Source: Rodentolepis nana
Taxonomy: Eukaryota > Platyhelminthes > Cestoda > Cyclophyllidea > Hymenolepididae
Assembly (NCBI GenBank): GCA_900617975.1
Contig: UZAE01000936.1
Location: forward strand, 1-16,602
Reading direction: 5' to 3'
Length of the DNA stretch: 16,602 bases
Part shown: piece after piece, positions 7,121-16,298 of the stretch
How the letters are laid out: each line of letters starts with the position of its first letter
Position numbering within the stretch: the stretch's first letter is position 1
Translations under genes and position numbers: made by a program
The notes under the pieces: generated by a model
Database searches by the model: none
Seen by the model: the letters and a program-made list of their open reading frames with translations, nothing else
Told to the model about the DNA's origin: nothing

Positions 7121-9328
7121 TCACTGGAATTTTAATTGGTGGCTCAATGATGAATATATGGCAGTAAAGCATAGCTTGTAATCCCAGAACCCATGTTGTT
7201 CGGGAGTTGTGTTTTCAGAGCTCGAGATGGAGATAGATTTCTGGAACTAAACAAAAATTGAAATTTGAATATTCAATTAGCAAATGGTACAACGATACTA
7301 ACTAAATACAGATGCATATTATTTTGCTGATGAAACATCGATCAGTATGTTGTAGCTACCTCTCAGATGGCATTTAAATTTATTTCGACTCCTCCGACTT
7401 ATAATGTTCATGGTATTCAGTATAGGTTAAGCGATAATTATTTTCCTGAAAATTTGTTCGTTTGAACGCATCGTTTACATTGTTTACTATGATTGGATTT
7501 GATTTAAGGTCCCCCAGAAAGAACATATCTTAACTGTTTATTCCGCAAAAATTCCCGTTATTAGATAAAGCTCCAATACGTTATCAAAACAATTCATGTG
7601 AATTCTGGAGTTACCAAATACATCAGGAACACACACGTACGTACGCACGCTCACTCTCTAAATTAGAGACTAAGGGCGGTAGACATTTTGCATCGATTTT
7701 ACAATTCTTCAATTACATCATTCTTAAACTAAGGCTATTAACTTAATTTACACATCGTCATTTTGCGCAATGATCAGCCTCCTTTGTTTCAGCAACATAT
7801 GCCTTCTCCTTGTACTCTCTAATATAAGTATTCAGCTACAATATTTGCCTCTAAACTCCTAGAAGCTTCTATCCCTTTCCAATAATTTGATGTTGTTAGT
7901 TTGAGTTGCCATAAATCCTATTTAAAAGATAATAGAGGACATACTGAAGACAATTCCTGTAGTTGTCGACTCCAAGTGTCTGTTGAACACACCGAAAGGC
8001 TAGGAGTACTTATGGTTGGTTCCCTTTCGAGAAATGGAGGGGAGTCATAATTCTAAAACAAACCAGAAGAAGAGCATGTCGAGTAATAATTAATTAACTA
8101 ATCAGAATTTAATATTCAATCTTGAAATTAGGACACGAGTATGTCGTAGAGACACGCTTTCACTTATGAATTCGTAAAACTGAGTGAAACGGACTATGCG
8201 CGCAGATTTGTATTGAACCTTACTGAAAGAACGCATTTACACATTTTCCAGCCTTTTGACTTTGGGAAAGAGATTGGAGTTACAATGTGGCTCACAATTT
8301 AGCCCCAAGGGCTGGCTGATTCCGTAAACTCCCAAGATCATCCGGTTCTGTCTTACTGATTTATCCTACTTTCGACATACTAGGTATAGTCTCTGTTTTT
8401 CTTTTTTATTGTGGCCTTTATGGACATTTTTCCATTGAATATACCTCTTAAATAGAGTTCTTAGCCAACACTAAAGTCACTTACAACTGGCATTGCACCT
8501 GTATTAACATAAGACAACTTACACTGGTGGTATTCTCACTATAAACGGGTCCACTATTTGAATTGGTCAACGAAAATTCAACCACTCCATACTCGCTTTC
8601 GCTGACCTTTCTTAATTTCATCACCAATGCATCACGCCCTGGGTTTAACTTCTCCTGAAGATACATTAAGAAGAGCATGAATTATTAATTGTATTGAAAT
8701 TGCTTGAAATAATAATTAGCTTTCAAATTTGCTATTAGATTACAATTTGTTTAATTCACCTATTCCCTGCTCTCCTAAGATTGGTCAATCAGATCATAGG
8801 GAAGTAAAATTAATGACCCGAAGTTTGTCAAACTTCATAATGTGACACCATAGTTTACTTTCTATTAAAAGCAATATATACCAATTTCAATTCAAAGTTT
8901 ATTCAACTTAAAACCCTGCAAAATGACAAATGGTTCGAAATTCATAAATATGCGTTTATGTCTCCAGAGAAATACTAGCTAGTTTGACAGTGCTGGAAAA
9001 CGAAAATGAAGAGGGATTCAAGGCTTCATTCATGCTAATCAATAATCACTATCTACGCTTTCCACAAGGGCTTCTTTATGCTGAAATATTGAAAGTTGCA
9101 CGCCTGCTGTCTGAACTTTGGTGGTGTGTCCGTAATAGCGGAATTAAATTTAGTCTAATAAAAAACAGACCATTGGGCTACCTTTTGAACTTCAATGTTA
9201 TTATCTGCTTGCTGAAGTGACACAGTTGAATATGAATCCGTCTGCATAGGCTTGGCCAGATAAGATAGCGAACCCGGAAAAGGAACATTTTCCGCAAATA
9301 GCGAACTCGTAGGATATGTTGTGATAGC
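7121..9328 (-). CDS. 3' part of a putative spliced Ser/Thr-rich gene: exons 9328-9182, 8654-8523, 8052-7945, 7240-7121
   Basis: Four minus-strand segments all begin and end in phase 0. Exon 8654-8523 (132 bp; acceptor AATGTATCTTCAG, donor AGT/GTAAGT) and exon 8052-7945 (108 bp; acceptor TTCTGGTTTGTTTTAG, donor TCA/GTATGT) are each open in a single frame, the one that joins. They include LRKVSESEYGVVEFSL and NYDSPPFLEREPTISTPS. Exon 7240-7121 (acceptor TTTTTGTTTAGTTCCAG) reads KSISISSSENTTPEQHGFW and ends in TGA, with AATAAA about 155 bp later. The furthest exon, 9328-9182, is open in all three frames and has a weaker GTAGCC donor, so it is the least sure. Introns are 527, 470 and 704 bp. The product is polar and Ser/Thr-rich, as in a disordered C-terminal tail; no family is recognised. 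An alternative donor lies 38 bp past 8523 (GTT/GTAAGT), and an extra phase-0 segment is possible at about 7660-7570. Confidence 0.4.
7629..7652. repeat. Simple repeat (AC)n/(ACGT)n
   Basis: Alternating ACACAC then ACGTACGTACGC, an imperfect microsatellite inside the last putative intron of the minus-strand gene model. Confidence 0.75.
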
Positions 9329-9342
9329 CTAAGAATATTTAA

Positions 9343-10007
9343 TGTTAAGACTCAATTAAATGTTAAGTCGAAGTACTTCGAATTATACGCACTTGACGTT
9401 CTTCTGGTAATCCTAAATGACCTGTTCTACAATAGCACTTGCTATTGCCGGGCATTGCAAAAAATTGAATTCTGTTCTCCGGTAATTTCAGTGATAAATA
9501 TTAGTATAATCATGAATGATGCATCATCAATCTTAATCAAAAAACCGGATGATTTGATTTAAAAAATCGTCACAAAAGTAATCAATCAATGGTAGACTTT
9601 AAAACCTTGTTTGAATCCACATTTATTATCATCTCTACTTTAAACGCTCTTGTTATCGAAATGTGATCATTATTACAATCAATACTTCAAGTAGGGCAAA
9701 ACATTAAGAGACCGTGCCACTCACATTTTAAGTAGTATTAACTGAAATTTTCAAATTAAGCTTAAAATGAAGGGAAAGTAAGCTAATTCTTGGTCCACAG
9801 CATTAAGCTGGAAATTGTAATTGTCTGGGTATCCAACTTAGGTGTCTTTTCGAATTTACCTATAAGAGACAGACAACATGAGAGGGGGAAGGAAGAGAAG
9901 GGATTTCAGTACAACGTAGCAGGTGTTCATGGATGACAGGGATCACAATAGACCCTAATCATTAAGGACCCTTTCTCCTCTTTCTTTTCTATTTTCTTGA
10001 TCTTCAG
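9343..10007. other. Unassigned region with purine-rich and pyrimidine-rich tracts
   Basis: Contains a perfect 14-bp palindrome, TCGAAGTACTTCGA, at 9368-9381, a purine tract at about 9876-9900 and a pyrimidine tract at about 9970-10007. The purine tract, read on the minus strand, is a long acceptor-like pyrimidine run ending CTTATAG, followed by a short open frame (KFEKTPKLDTQTITISS) that stops soon after. This is not called as an exon because its phase fits no neighbour. Confidence 0.4.
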
Positions 10008-10242
10008 AAGTACAAATGTAATGCACTGTACGAATTATAACTATGATCTATTGGGTCGTTTGTCACAGTTGCTTCCTCACCAAGGAGAGGCAGATGGAAC
10101 AATGGTGTGGTTATTCAAAGGCACTAATTCTCATGACGACGCCATTTCAAAAAAGAATTTGCTTATCGTCCGTTTATTTAGGATGGATTTAAGAATATTC
10201 GGGTCAGCACATACATTACCTATTGATGAGATTGATAGTCAC
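10008..10242 (+). CDS. Isolated candidate internal exon, unknown protein
   Basis: A long pyrimidine tract (9970-10005) ends in TTCAG, after which one frame stays open for 78 codons to a GTGAGA donor at 10243 and on to a stop at 10279-10281. The other two frames stop within about 12 codons. The peptide includes NYDLLGRLSQLLPHQGEADG and SAHTLPIDEIDSH. No partner exon in matching phase was found on either side and no domain is recognised, so it may be an intronic ORF behind a chance pyrimidine tract. Confidence 0.22.
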
Positions 10243-12893
10243 GTGAGAGGTAGCTCTAAATGTGAATTGCTCATTCTGTAACAGAGCATATAGTCCGTGG
10301 TTTAGTTACATTTAGGGAATTCTTATTACTAATGTCTACTTCCACCCTCCTGGGCCCGCAGATCTAGTTGGCAACTTTAGATAGAAAGAAAAGCACTTCT
10401 TTGCTAATTAAACGCCGTGTCTCAATAATTGGAACCCGAGTGCAAGGATTGATAACCAAATTACATCGATAGAGGGCAAAGAAAGCCATTTGACATTAAG
10501 GACTTGGATGAGGGTACGTCTATCTTACTATGCACCACATGTGTCATGGTATTTGACTACTCAAACAGCGTTTGACTTTTCTAAGCATATTGATGAGAGA
10601 CAATATTCTCCTTTGAACCATTCAAGAATGCTCACATGTCAGATTGTAATTGGAGGTCTAACTGCTTACACCATTTGAAAACCTCCCAACATCTCCCATT
10701 GATATTGCTCATTGAAGTGTCACCACTGATGTACATGTGGTAAAAATCTTGTGAGTTATGTCTCTAGTCCTATCACCGACACAACCAAACCAACCACAGC
10801 TGATCATAACTAATTGGGGAGTTTATTCCAAAGGAGAGCAGTGCAATAAACAAAGGAATTAATGTTCCATTAATATGACATATTGAACAAGGCAGGAGGT
10901 TAAAATCGCGGGGCAAAAATAAAGCGTCTTTGTTTAATCTCTTTCTGAATCATTTGACTCCACTTGTCCACCCATTTATCATCTCATAACTAGTTTCCTC
11001 AATTAAGTTTTCATGATTCAGAATTGGCGCAAATTGAAATACTCAAATGTGACATTAGGTTTCATTCCTTTTCATGACACCAACCTCGTGTTTGTCGGAA
11101 ATGCACTGTAGGTTTCTAATGGGGGTAGTATTCATATGTTTATAATAATCGTACAGAATGTAAAATATATCCGAAAATTTTGGCAAAAACATTTAAACAT
11201 TTGGTGTCTTTGAAATCACTTTTCCACTTTCTATTGTAATGTTGTGGACCCTGTTACATGGTGTGGTACTAAAAAATCACTCATGACCTGCGAGTAAGTA
11301 CCTGAACAGCTCCACATATAATGTACTAAATGCTCTTCTATCGCCGAGTTTGTTTGATCTATCTGATCGAATGCTTAGAGCAGTTTGACCGAGCTAGGTT
11401 TTCTTTTGTTCCATCTCTCTATATGGGCGTCCTTCATGCCGTTGAAATCAAATTATCACCAACACAATCATTTAAGACTTCCAATTAGAGTAAATAAAGT
11501 TCTTCGGCCAATGTTCTTCCTCCTCTCCACTTTCCTTTGTAATTCGAACGCCAAGAGGAGGTTTTGGGTGATAATCCAATCTAAACAACACAGTGGTTTT
11601 GATCACAAGTCTCATTGACAACGAAAGACTGTGGGGACACCCAAAGGTTAGATAATTAGCAGAAAATGCCAATAATTTTGGTCAATTTTAAAGGCATTTC
11701 ATGGGTGGGGCAGTGAGTTGGAGGTGTGGAATGATTAATCAGATAAATGAAAACCAAAACCTGGAAAAGGCAAAAACAAGAGGCAGATGGAATACTTCTT
11801 TCCACACATTTCTGCTCATCTCTTCAAGTTGATGAGCAAGTGAAAGTCGTGCCGAAAGAGGAGTTGGTGAATGACTCAAGAGTGTTGTGTTGTGTTGTGT
11901 TGTGGATTCGTAGGTTGGGAGAATTTCCCAAAAGTGTTAACACTGCATTTGTTATTAACGTGGGCTTTCAATTAGGTTCTTTAAAGCATTTAGCTTCTTT
12001 CGTGAATTCTTCAAAATGCCCATTCCACTTCACTGACCTGTGACTATGAATCGTGAGACACAATTTTGGCAGGCATTATAGAACATGTCCAAATAAGTGT
12101 CAAATTTATATTTACCATTGTCTCGCTACACTCAATGAGTCCTTATTTTAACCTACTCACAATCTTAGCAAAATGCTCAGCATTATTGATGGAGCACATT
12201 GTGTCGGGGTTGACAGACTAGCATATGGCAACCTCGTTTTCTGATATTATTAAATTAGTAACCGTCAGCTTTACGTTTGACTTAATTAAGATCTTTCACA
12301 ATGCTAATTACAAATGTGTATAGTTATTGTTTCATTTCAACTAGGTATGACCAAATTGTAGATAATATTGTAACTTATCAGCTAGTGCAAATTCTTTACT
12401 TTAATGGATCATCTTTATTATTCGCTTCATTGCCAACACGTGCTCAATCTTATCGTTTAGGCTACTCAAGATGATGGTTCAAAAAATTGAACGAAATAAA
12501 GGACTTGACAAAAGTGATGGAAGTGAGGAAATGGCGATGGAAGTAGGAGTGTAGATGAGAGTGACTGTGCTACTAACGTGAGTGGAGGCGAAGTTTGTAC
12601 CCAAAAGAATGAAAGAATTTGATGAGGAAGAGGAATGCCAAAAATGAAATTGTTTTGAAATGATAAATTGAACAATTCCGATTCTATTTGTTGGGCATTT
12701 CGTCCTTGGTATAGAAATATATCCCTGATATGATGATTCACTCTACTACTTTCTCCATTCAAATTCATCTAGTTAAGTTTAAATATTTACAAATTTTAAA
12801 CGATCTCATATTCATATATTAAACTGAAATTTGTTTCGTAATTTTTGTTCTAATGTGCTTCAGTTTCACTTTATTTCTCTATTCCTCCAACAG
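10243..12893. other. Unassigned, probably intergenic or intronic
   Basis: Several acceptor-like pyrimidine tracts exist, for example minus-strand CCCCACAG at 11629-11636 before a 50-residue open frame ending at 11472, and minus-strand TTTTCCAG near 11762. The segments that follow lack a usable donor or a matching phase. The open frames at 11747-12043 (plus) and 12768-12466 (minus) have no recognisable domain and are compositionally biased. Confidence 0.45.
11882..11904 (+). repeat. Microsatellite (GTGTT)n
   Basis: About four and a half tandem copies of GTGTT. It lies inside a plus-strand open frame and argues that this frame is not real coding sequence. Confidence 0.85.
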
Positions 12894-12968
12894 TGAATTT
12901 ATAAATTGACCTTAATAGGAGTGCTAGAGTTGTGAGATATACAGAAATGAACTCTTCAACTTCTAAAA
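12894..12968 (+). CDS. Candidate start-codon exon (weak)
   Basis: Excellent acceptor (TTTCTCTATTCCTCCAACAG) and donor (AAAA/GTAAGT) bound a 75-bp segment stopped in all frames near its start. An ATG at 12947 with a purine at -3 opens MNSSTSK up to the donor. It could be a 5'-UTR exon carrying the initiator. The next good acceptor (CTAAC branch-like site, then CCACAAATAG at 13226) would give only 13 more codons before a stop, so no convincing product follows. Confidence 0.2.
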
Positions 12969-13289
12969 GTAAGTCGTAAACTTTTGGCATTAACATGAAC
13001 TGAAACATATGCCATAGCCAAAAAACACATTTATTGGAAAATCGATTCATGAAATATAAAGTGTTTTGTGAAAAAGGTGCATAAATAAAGATTTCATCGT
13101 ATAAAGAGTTAGCTAAAAGAATTGAAAATGACTGAATAAAGATAAAAGGTATTTGTTAAGATTGGGGGAGACACCAACAGGGCACTTGATCTTCATTGAT
13201 ATTTCCATCTAACCTTCCACAAATAGAAGACCACGTTTACCTCGCGAAATTATTAGGGTTGATTTAAGAAGAACACAATAAGCAAGAAC

Positions 13290-13302
13290 AATATTTAAAC
13301 CT
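13290..13302. repeat. Target site AATATTTAAACCT, first copy
   Basis: This 13-mer recurs exactly at 15670-15682 and, with its last base changed, at 13618-13630. The three copies bound S4 and S5. Confidence 0.88.
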
Positions 13303-13617
13303 GGGGTGTGCGATAGACTTACCTCCACGTGGTGCACCCTGGGCAACGTATATTCATACGGCAAAAAAGTCTATTAACCGGCAGTTGATTTCTCACTTCA
13401 AACTACCATCACCCCACTGTATGTCATATTCGGCTACTTTCACGGTACTCACCTCACCTTACCTTTTTGACTGTCCCTTTTACGTCTTTGAAGCACTCTT
13501 CTGTTTCCCCTCCCCCCTCTCGACTTTTTCACTTTGATGTTCCTTCCCCTCTGTGAAGCCTGAAGTCAACTAAAGTGCTAATGATAACTCACAAGATGCC
13601 TGCCACTTGGTATAAAT
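13303..13617 (+). mobile_element. S-family short retroposon, complete copy S4
   Basis: A 315-bp plus-strand copy. It starts GGGGTGTGCGATAGACTTACC, includes the CCACGTGG/GGTGCACC core, CGGCAAAAAAGTC, a pyrimidine-rich body, GCCTGAAGTCAACTAAAG, and ends GATGCCTGCCACTTGG then TATAAAT. It is flanked by AATATTTAAACC on both sides. It is the best copy for reading the element in its sense direction. T5 runs occur mid-body. No protein product is claimed. Confidence 0.9.
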
Positions 13618-13630
13618 AATATTTAAACCA
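13618..13630. repeat. Target site, second copy (shared by S4 and S5)
   Basis: AATATTTAAACCA sits between the S4 tail and the S5 head. Confidence 0.85.
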
Positions 13631-13731
13631 GGGGGTGCGCGATAGATTTACCTCCACGTGGTGCACCCTGGACAACGTATCTTCGTACGGCAAAAAAGTC
13701 TATCACTTGCCATTTGATTTAACTAGGGCTA
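13631..13731 (+). mobile_element. S5 (short S-family variant), 5' part
   Basis: Begins GGGGGTGCGCGATAG and keeps the conserved head through CGGCAAAAAAGTCTATC. It then jumps at about 13720 from CATTTGATTT straight to AACTAGGGCTAATGAT, so about 190 bp of body is missing compared with S4. It is split at 13732 by a LINE insertion and resumes at 15642. Without the LINE it is only about 143 bp. Confidence 0.82.
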
Positions 13732-13745
13732 ATGATAAATATCAT
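13732..13745. repeat. TSD of the LINE fragment, left
   Basis: ATGATAAATATCAT is repeated exactly at 15628-15641. It is S5 sequence duplicated when the LINE inserted. Confidence 0.85.
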
Positions 13746-13881
13746 TTATTTATTCCAAATGGCATGTTATATGATATTTGTTATTAGCCCTCAAACTTTG
13801 ACTTCAGCTTCCCCCAAGGGTGTGGGGTACATTTATAGCAGTTAATTAATAGCAGTTCATTAGCTGTCTTTATGCTTCCCA

Positions 13882-14560
13882 TTATCTCTCGCTATCCGTC
13901 GTTGCCTTTAGGGCTGGACACCGAATCAGGTGGGTCTTCTCCATTTCCTCCTGTAGGTTACATAGAGGGCATGTGGGTCGAGTGTATACTCCCAATCTGT
14001 GAAGATGTTTTGCCAAGCAATCGTGTCCGGTACGTAGTCTAAACTCAGCAACGGCTTCGATTCTTGGCCAGTCGGGTATGTCGGAGAGTGCCACTGTCCA
14101 CTGTTTCTCCTTTGTTCGAGCTTTAAGTTCGTTGCACCTTGAGGTCTGGAATTCTCTTCTGATTAAGGCCTTCATTGTGTGGAAAGACATCGGCCGGTCC
14201 ATGCATTGCAAAATCGTTGTCCCCTTCTTAGCAAGTGCGTCAGCAAGCTCATTGCCTTTAATGCCACAGTGACCAGGAATCCATTGTAGGACCACTGTTT
14301 TGTATTTGTTTATTGCTGACTGTGAATCCGAAAGCATCACCGCTTTGGTGAATTTCGTATCCAGGCAACATAATTGGCATAGTGCTATCCTAATGGCCTC
14401 TATTTCTCCTTCAAAGGCAGATCTATTGTGTCCCACTGCTGCGTAGAAAGAGAAGAGTTTAGAATAGACACCTGCACCAATGTTCGCTTGGTTTTCTATG
14501 TTTGACCCATCAGTGAAGACTTGGAGCCATTGATCTCCAGGATAGTTGACATTGATTTCT
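13882..14560 (-). pseudogene. RNase H domain and C-terminal zinc finger of the LINE ORF2
   Basis: The frame runs from just after a frameshift near 14558-14562 to the TAA at 13882. Motifs in order: LQVFTDGS (first catalytic Asp, codon at 14509-14511), AFEGEIEAI (catalytic Glu), MLSDSQSAI (Asp), WIPGHCGIKGNELAD (His and last Asp), then CPLC-x9-H-x3-C. All RNase H catalytic residues are present. Only about 15 residues separate the SDSQ Asp from the WIPGH Trp, markedly fewer than I expect for this family, so an in-frame deletion of roughly 25-30 residues is likely. In a live element this domain would degrade the RNA template during reverse transcription. The frameshift separates it from the RT part. 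Confidence 0.88.
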
Positions 14561-15219
14561 CAAGGCCAGTGAGTGCATTTGCTCTGGAGGGGTGTTTGAT
14601 TTCCTGAAGAAGTCGAGCAGTTGGGGGCAACACACTACATCAGTGTCTGCTAGTGGGTTCATGGGGAGAGAGAGGCTTTTTGGTTTGTCATCGATCTGTA
14701 ATCCTTTCTACAGTTCTATGGCTTTCTGTATTAGACCAGATTCCGTTTTCAGATGTCTTGGTCTATTCTCTTAGGTGCTGAAAAACTTATCCATGGGAAT
14801 GTGCAGTAGCTTCTCATACAGGATCAAGGCCTTCTCTTTGATAAGGGAACATATTGTGGAGCTTCCTGTAACCAGGAGCATTGCATCAATGGGTGTTGAT
14901 TTTATCCCTCCAGTAATTAGTCGTAATGCTTGGTTGTGTGCCTTCTTGAGTGGTTTGAGAGTCACCTCTGTGGCTGTAATGAGTGGATCACAGCAATTCA
15001 ACATTATTGGCTGAATAGACATCTTGTAAGTGGTGTTGAGAGTTGAGCGTGCACAGTCCCATGGGCTACCAGCAAGACGCTTCAGTACATTCAGTCTATT
15101 GGAGACTCGTTCTGCTATTTTAGCAATGTGACTTTTCCACGTTACCTTTGTGTCAAACGTCATTCTGAGATATGTGAACTCAGTGGTTTTTTCTATGGTA
15201 GTAACCTTGTCCCTTTGAT

Positions 15220-15389
15220 GCGGGTATATGCTGTGTCGGGCCAAAGAAAAAGTTTGGAATGCAGTTTTTGCGGTGTTAATTTCCTTGTATCTTAGAAGCG
15301 GGTTTATGCTGTGACGGGCCAAAACCTTAGAAGCGGGTTTATGCTCTGATGGGCCAAAGAAGAAGCGGGTTTATGCTAAGACGAGGGAG
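15220..15389 (-). repeat. Four micro-duplicated units inside the RT
   Basis: The plus-strand unit GCGGGTTTATGCTGTGACGG (with variants) begins at 15220, 15299, 15333 and 15365. The motif TTTGGAATGCAGT recurs at 15253 and 15399. On the coding strand the unit encodes variants of LARHSINP, so one short RT segment has been copied several times. Confidence 0.85.
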
Positions 15390-15417
15390 AGGAAATGTTT
15401 GGAATGCAGTAGCTGTT

Positions 15418-15494
15418 AATTACCATTCCATTGTTGTCGCACCAGTTTGCTAGTCATAATTACCATTCCATTGTTGTCACACCAGTTTGCTAGT
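15418..15494 (-). repeat. Tandem duplication (37 bp, period 40) inside the RT
   Basis: 15418-15454 and 15458-15494 differ at one base. Each encodes the LANWCDNNGMVI-type segment that follows the YADD box by some 25 residues; the first-read copy is out of frame. Confidence 0.9.
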
Positions 15495-15627
15495 AGCATA
15501 GTGCACAATTTAGGGCACTTTCCGTCCTCTCCTGAGCGTTGTTCTTAGGGGCAGAATACCATAGAACAAGATCATCTGCATAAGGTAAGCACTTGATCCC
15601 CGTGACTGTCTGTACCAATTCGGCTAT

Positions 15628-15641
15628 ATGATAAATATCAT
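15628..15641. repeat. TSD of the LINE fragment, right
   Basis: Exact repeat of 13732-13745, directly before the resumed S5 tail. Confidence 0.85.
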
Positions 15642-15669
15642 AAAGCCTGCCATTTGAAATAAATAAATA
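15642..15669 (+). mobile_element. S5, 3' tail after the LINE insertion
   Basis: AAAGCCTGCCATTTG followed by AAATAAATAAAT is the normal S-family end, followed at once by the target-site copy at 15670. Confidence 0.85.
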
Positions 15670-15682
15670 AATATTTAAACCT
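15670..15682. repeat. Target site AATATTTAAACCT, third copy
   Basis: Exact match to 13290-13302. It marks the right border of the whole nested cluster. Confidence 0.88.
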
Positions 15683-16298
15683 CATTTGCATCACACTTGC
15701 TTTCTCACTCTCCTCGTCCATTGCACACCAATTGGCTTACACTCTTCTCTAATAATCAACTGAATTCTGCCCATTCATCATAGTCTCCACTGCCTCTGCT
15801 CAGTACTAATACTGGAGGAACGATTTTTCATTCAAGATGCGTGCCTTCTCAAACGTACGCACCCAATGAAGAAAATCAGTTACTCGTCAGTCTAAGGAAG
15901 ACCATTAATGCATTGAAATGAAACCTCGTCTGATTGAGTGAAGTTTCTAAACTAATAAATGGTGGGTGAAACCTGTGGAGAACACAAGGCTAATGAAGCT
16001 GATCAAAGGAATCAGATGATACGACCGTGTTGTTGATCTCATGTTGTGGAATTGTGGTCATGATTGTAGGGATCACTCTGATCACCAGCAACCAATAGTT
16101 GCTGCATTATCGGCGTTCCATTAAGTGTACACACACACACTCAACTGGAACAAATGCTATGCACTCCGGATGCTCTGTTCCCGCGATATTATTGAGGTCG
16201 CTTATCCCATTTCGAAACCAAATTTATACTGGGTGATTTTGTCATGGTGAATGCTAAATGTTAAATTTGAAAAACAAACTTATATGCCTCGGTCCATT
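15683..16298. other. Unassigned spacer
   Basis: No ORF with a recognisable domain. A minus-strand acceptor-like site (GTTCCTCCAG) near 15812 is followed by a very short open stretch (LSRGSGDYDEWAEFS then stop), too short to call. A short (AC)n run lies at about 16129-16140. Confidence 0.5.

Larger units (their letters stand above)
13746..15627 (-). mobile_element. 5'-truncated non-LTR retrotransposon (LINE) with RT and RNase H
   Basis: A 1.88-kb minus-strand fragment bounded by a 14-bp TSD. In element order it holds the RT palm YADD box, RT thumb/connection, RNase H, a C-terminal CCHC finger and a 136-bp 3' UTR ending GCCATTTGGAATAAATAA. Everything upstream of the YADD region is missing, as expected for a truncated LINE insertion. 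RT plus RNase H plus terminal CCHC fits RNase H-bearing LINE clades such as the I group; the exact clade needs a tree. The RT thumb resembles, from memory, elements common in arthropods including spiders. Its last ~60 bp matches the S-family tail. The coding part is broken, so the copy is dead. Confidence 0.92.
14563..15627 (-). pseudogene. Reverse transcriptase (palm motif to thumb) of the LINE ORF2, degenerate
   Basis: It opens in frame at the truncation with AELVQTVTGIKC, then LPYADDLVLWYS (YADD codons at 15571-15582), followed by a TAG. Next come duplicated copies of LANWCDNNGMVINS and of an FQTFSLARHSINP-like unit, and then a long open stretch (15322 to 14771) with TEFTYLRMTFDTKVTW, LNVLKRLAGSPW and NQALRLITGG. 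That frame continues past TAA (14771-14773) and TAG (14708-14710) to the linker before RNase H (KSLSLPMNPLADTDVVCCP). It is the DNA-synthesising domain of the element and is non-functional here. The fingers and the first catalytic Asp motif are missing because of the 5' truncation. Confidence 0.88.

Noticed and set aside
8523..8654. Calx-beta repeat of an ADGRV1-type receptor (EYGVVEFS resembles the strand motif)
   Set aside because: The similarity is a few residues. Neighbouring exons show no Calx-beta pattern.
8969..9219. Plus-strand exon after TATGTCTCCAG, open for about 83 codons
   Set aside because: No usable donor, no domain and no phase-compatible neighbour. It lies mostly antisense to the first intron of the better-supported minus-strand model.
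11747..12043. 98-codon plus-strand ORF
   Set aside because: It runs through a GTGTT microsatellite and has no recognisable domain or splice context.
12947..13270. Start of a 14-3-3 protein, because splicing 12968 to 13227 gives DHVYLAKL
   Set aside because: Only an eight-residue match. A stop follows four codons later and no further 14-3-3 sequence is present.
13739..15669. Inverted repeats flanking the LINE as transposon TIRs
   Set aside because: They are explained by the LINE's 3' tail, its TSD and the S5 tail, which share sequence in opposite orientation.
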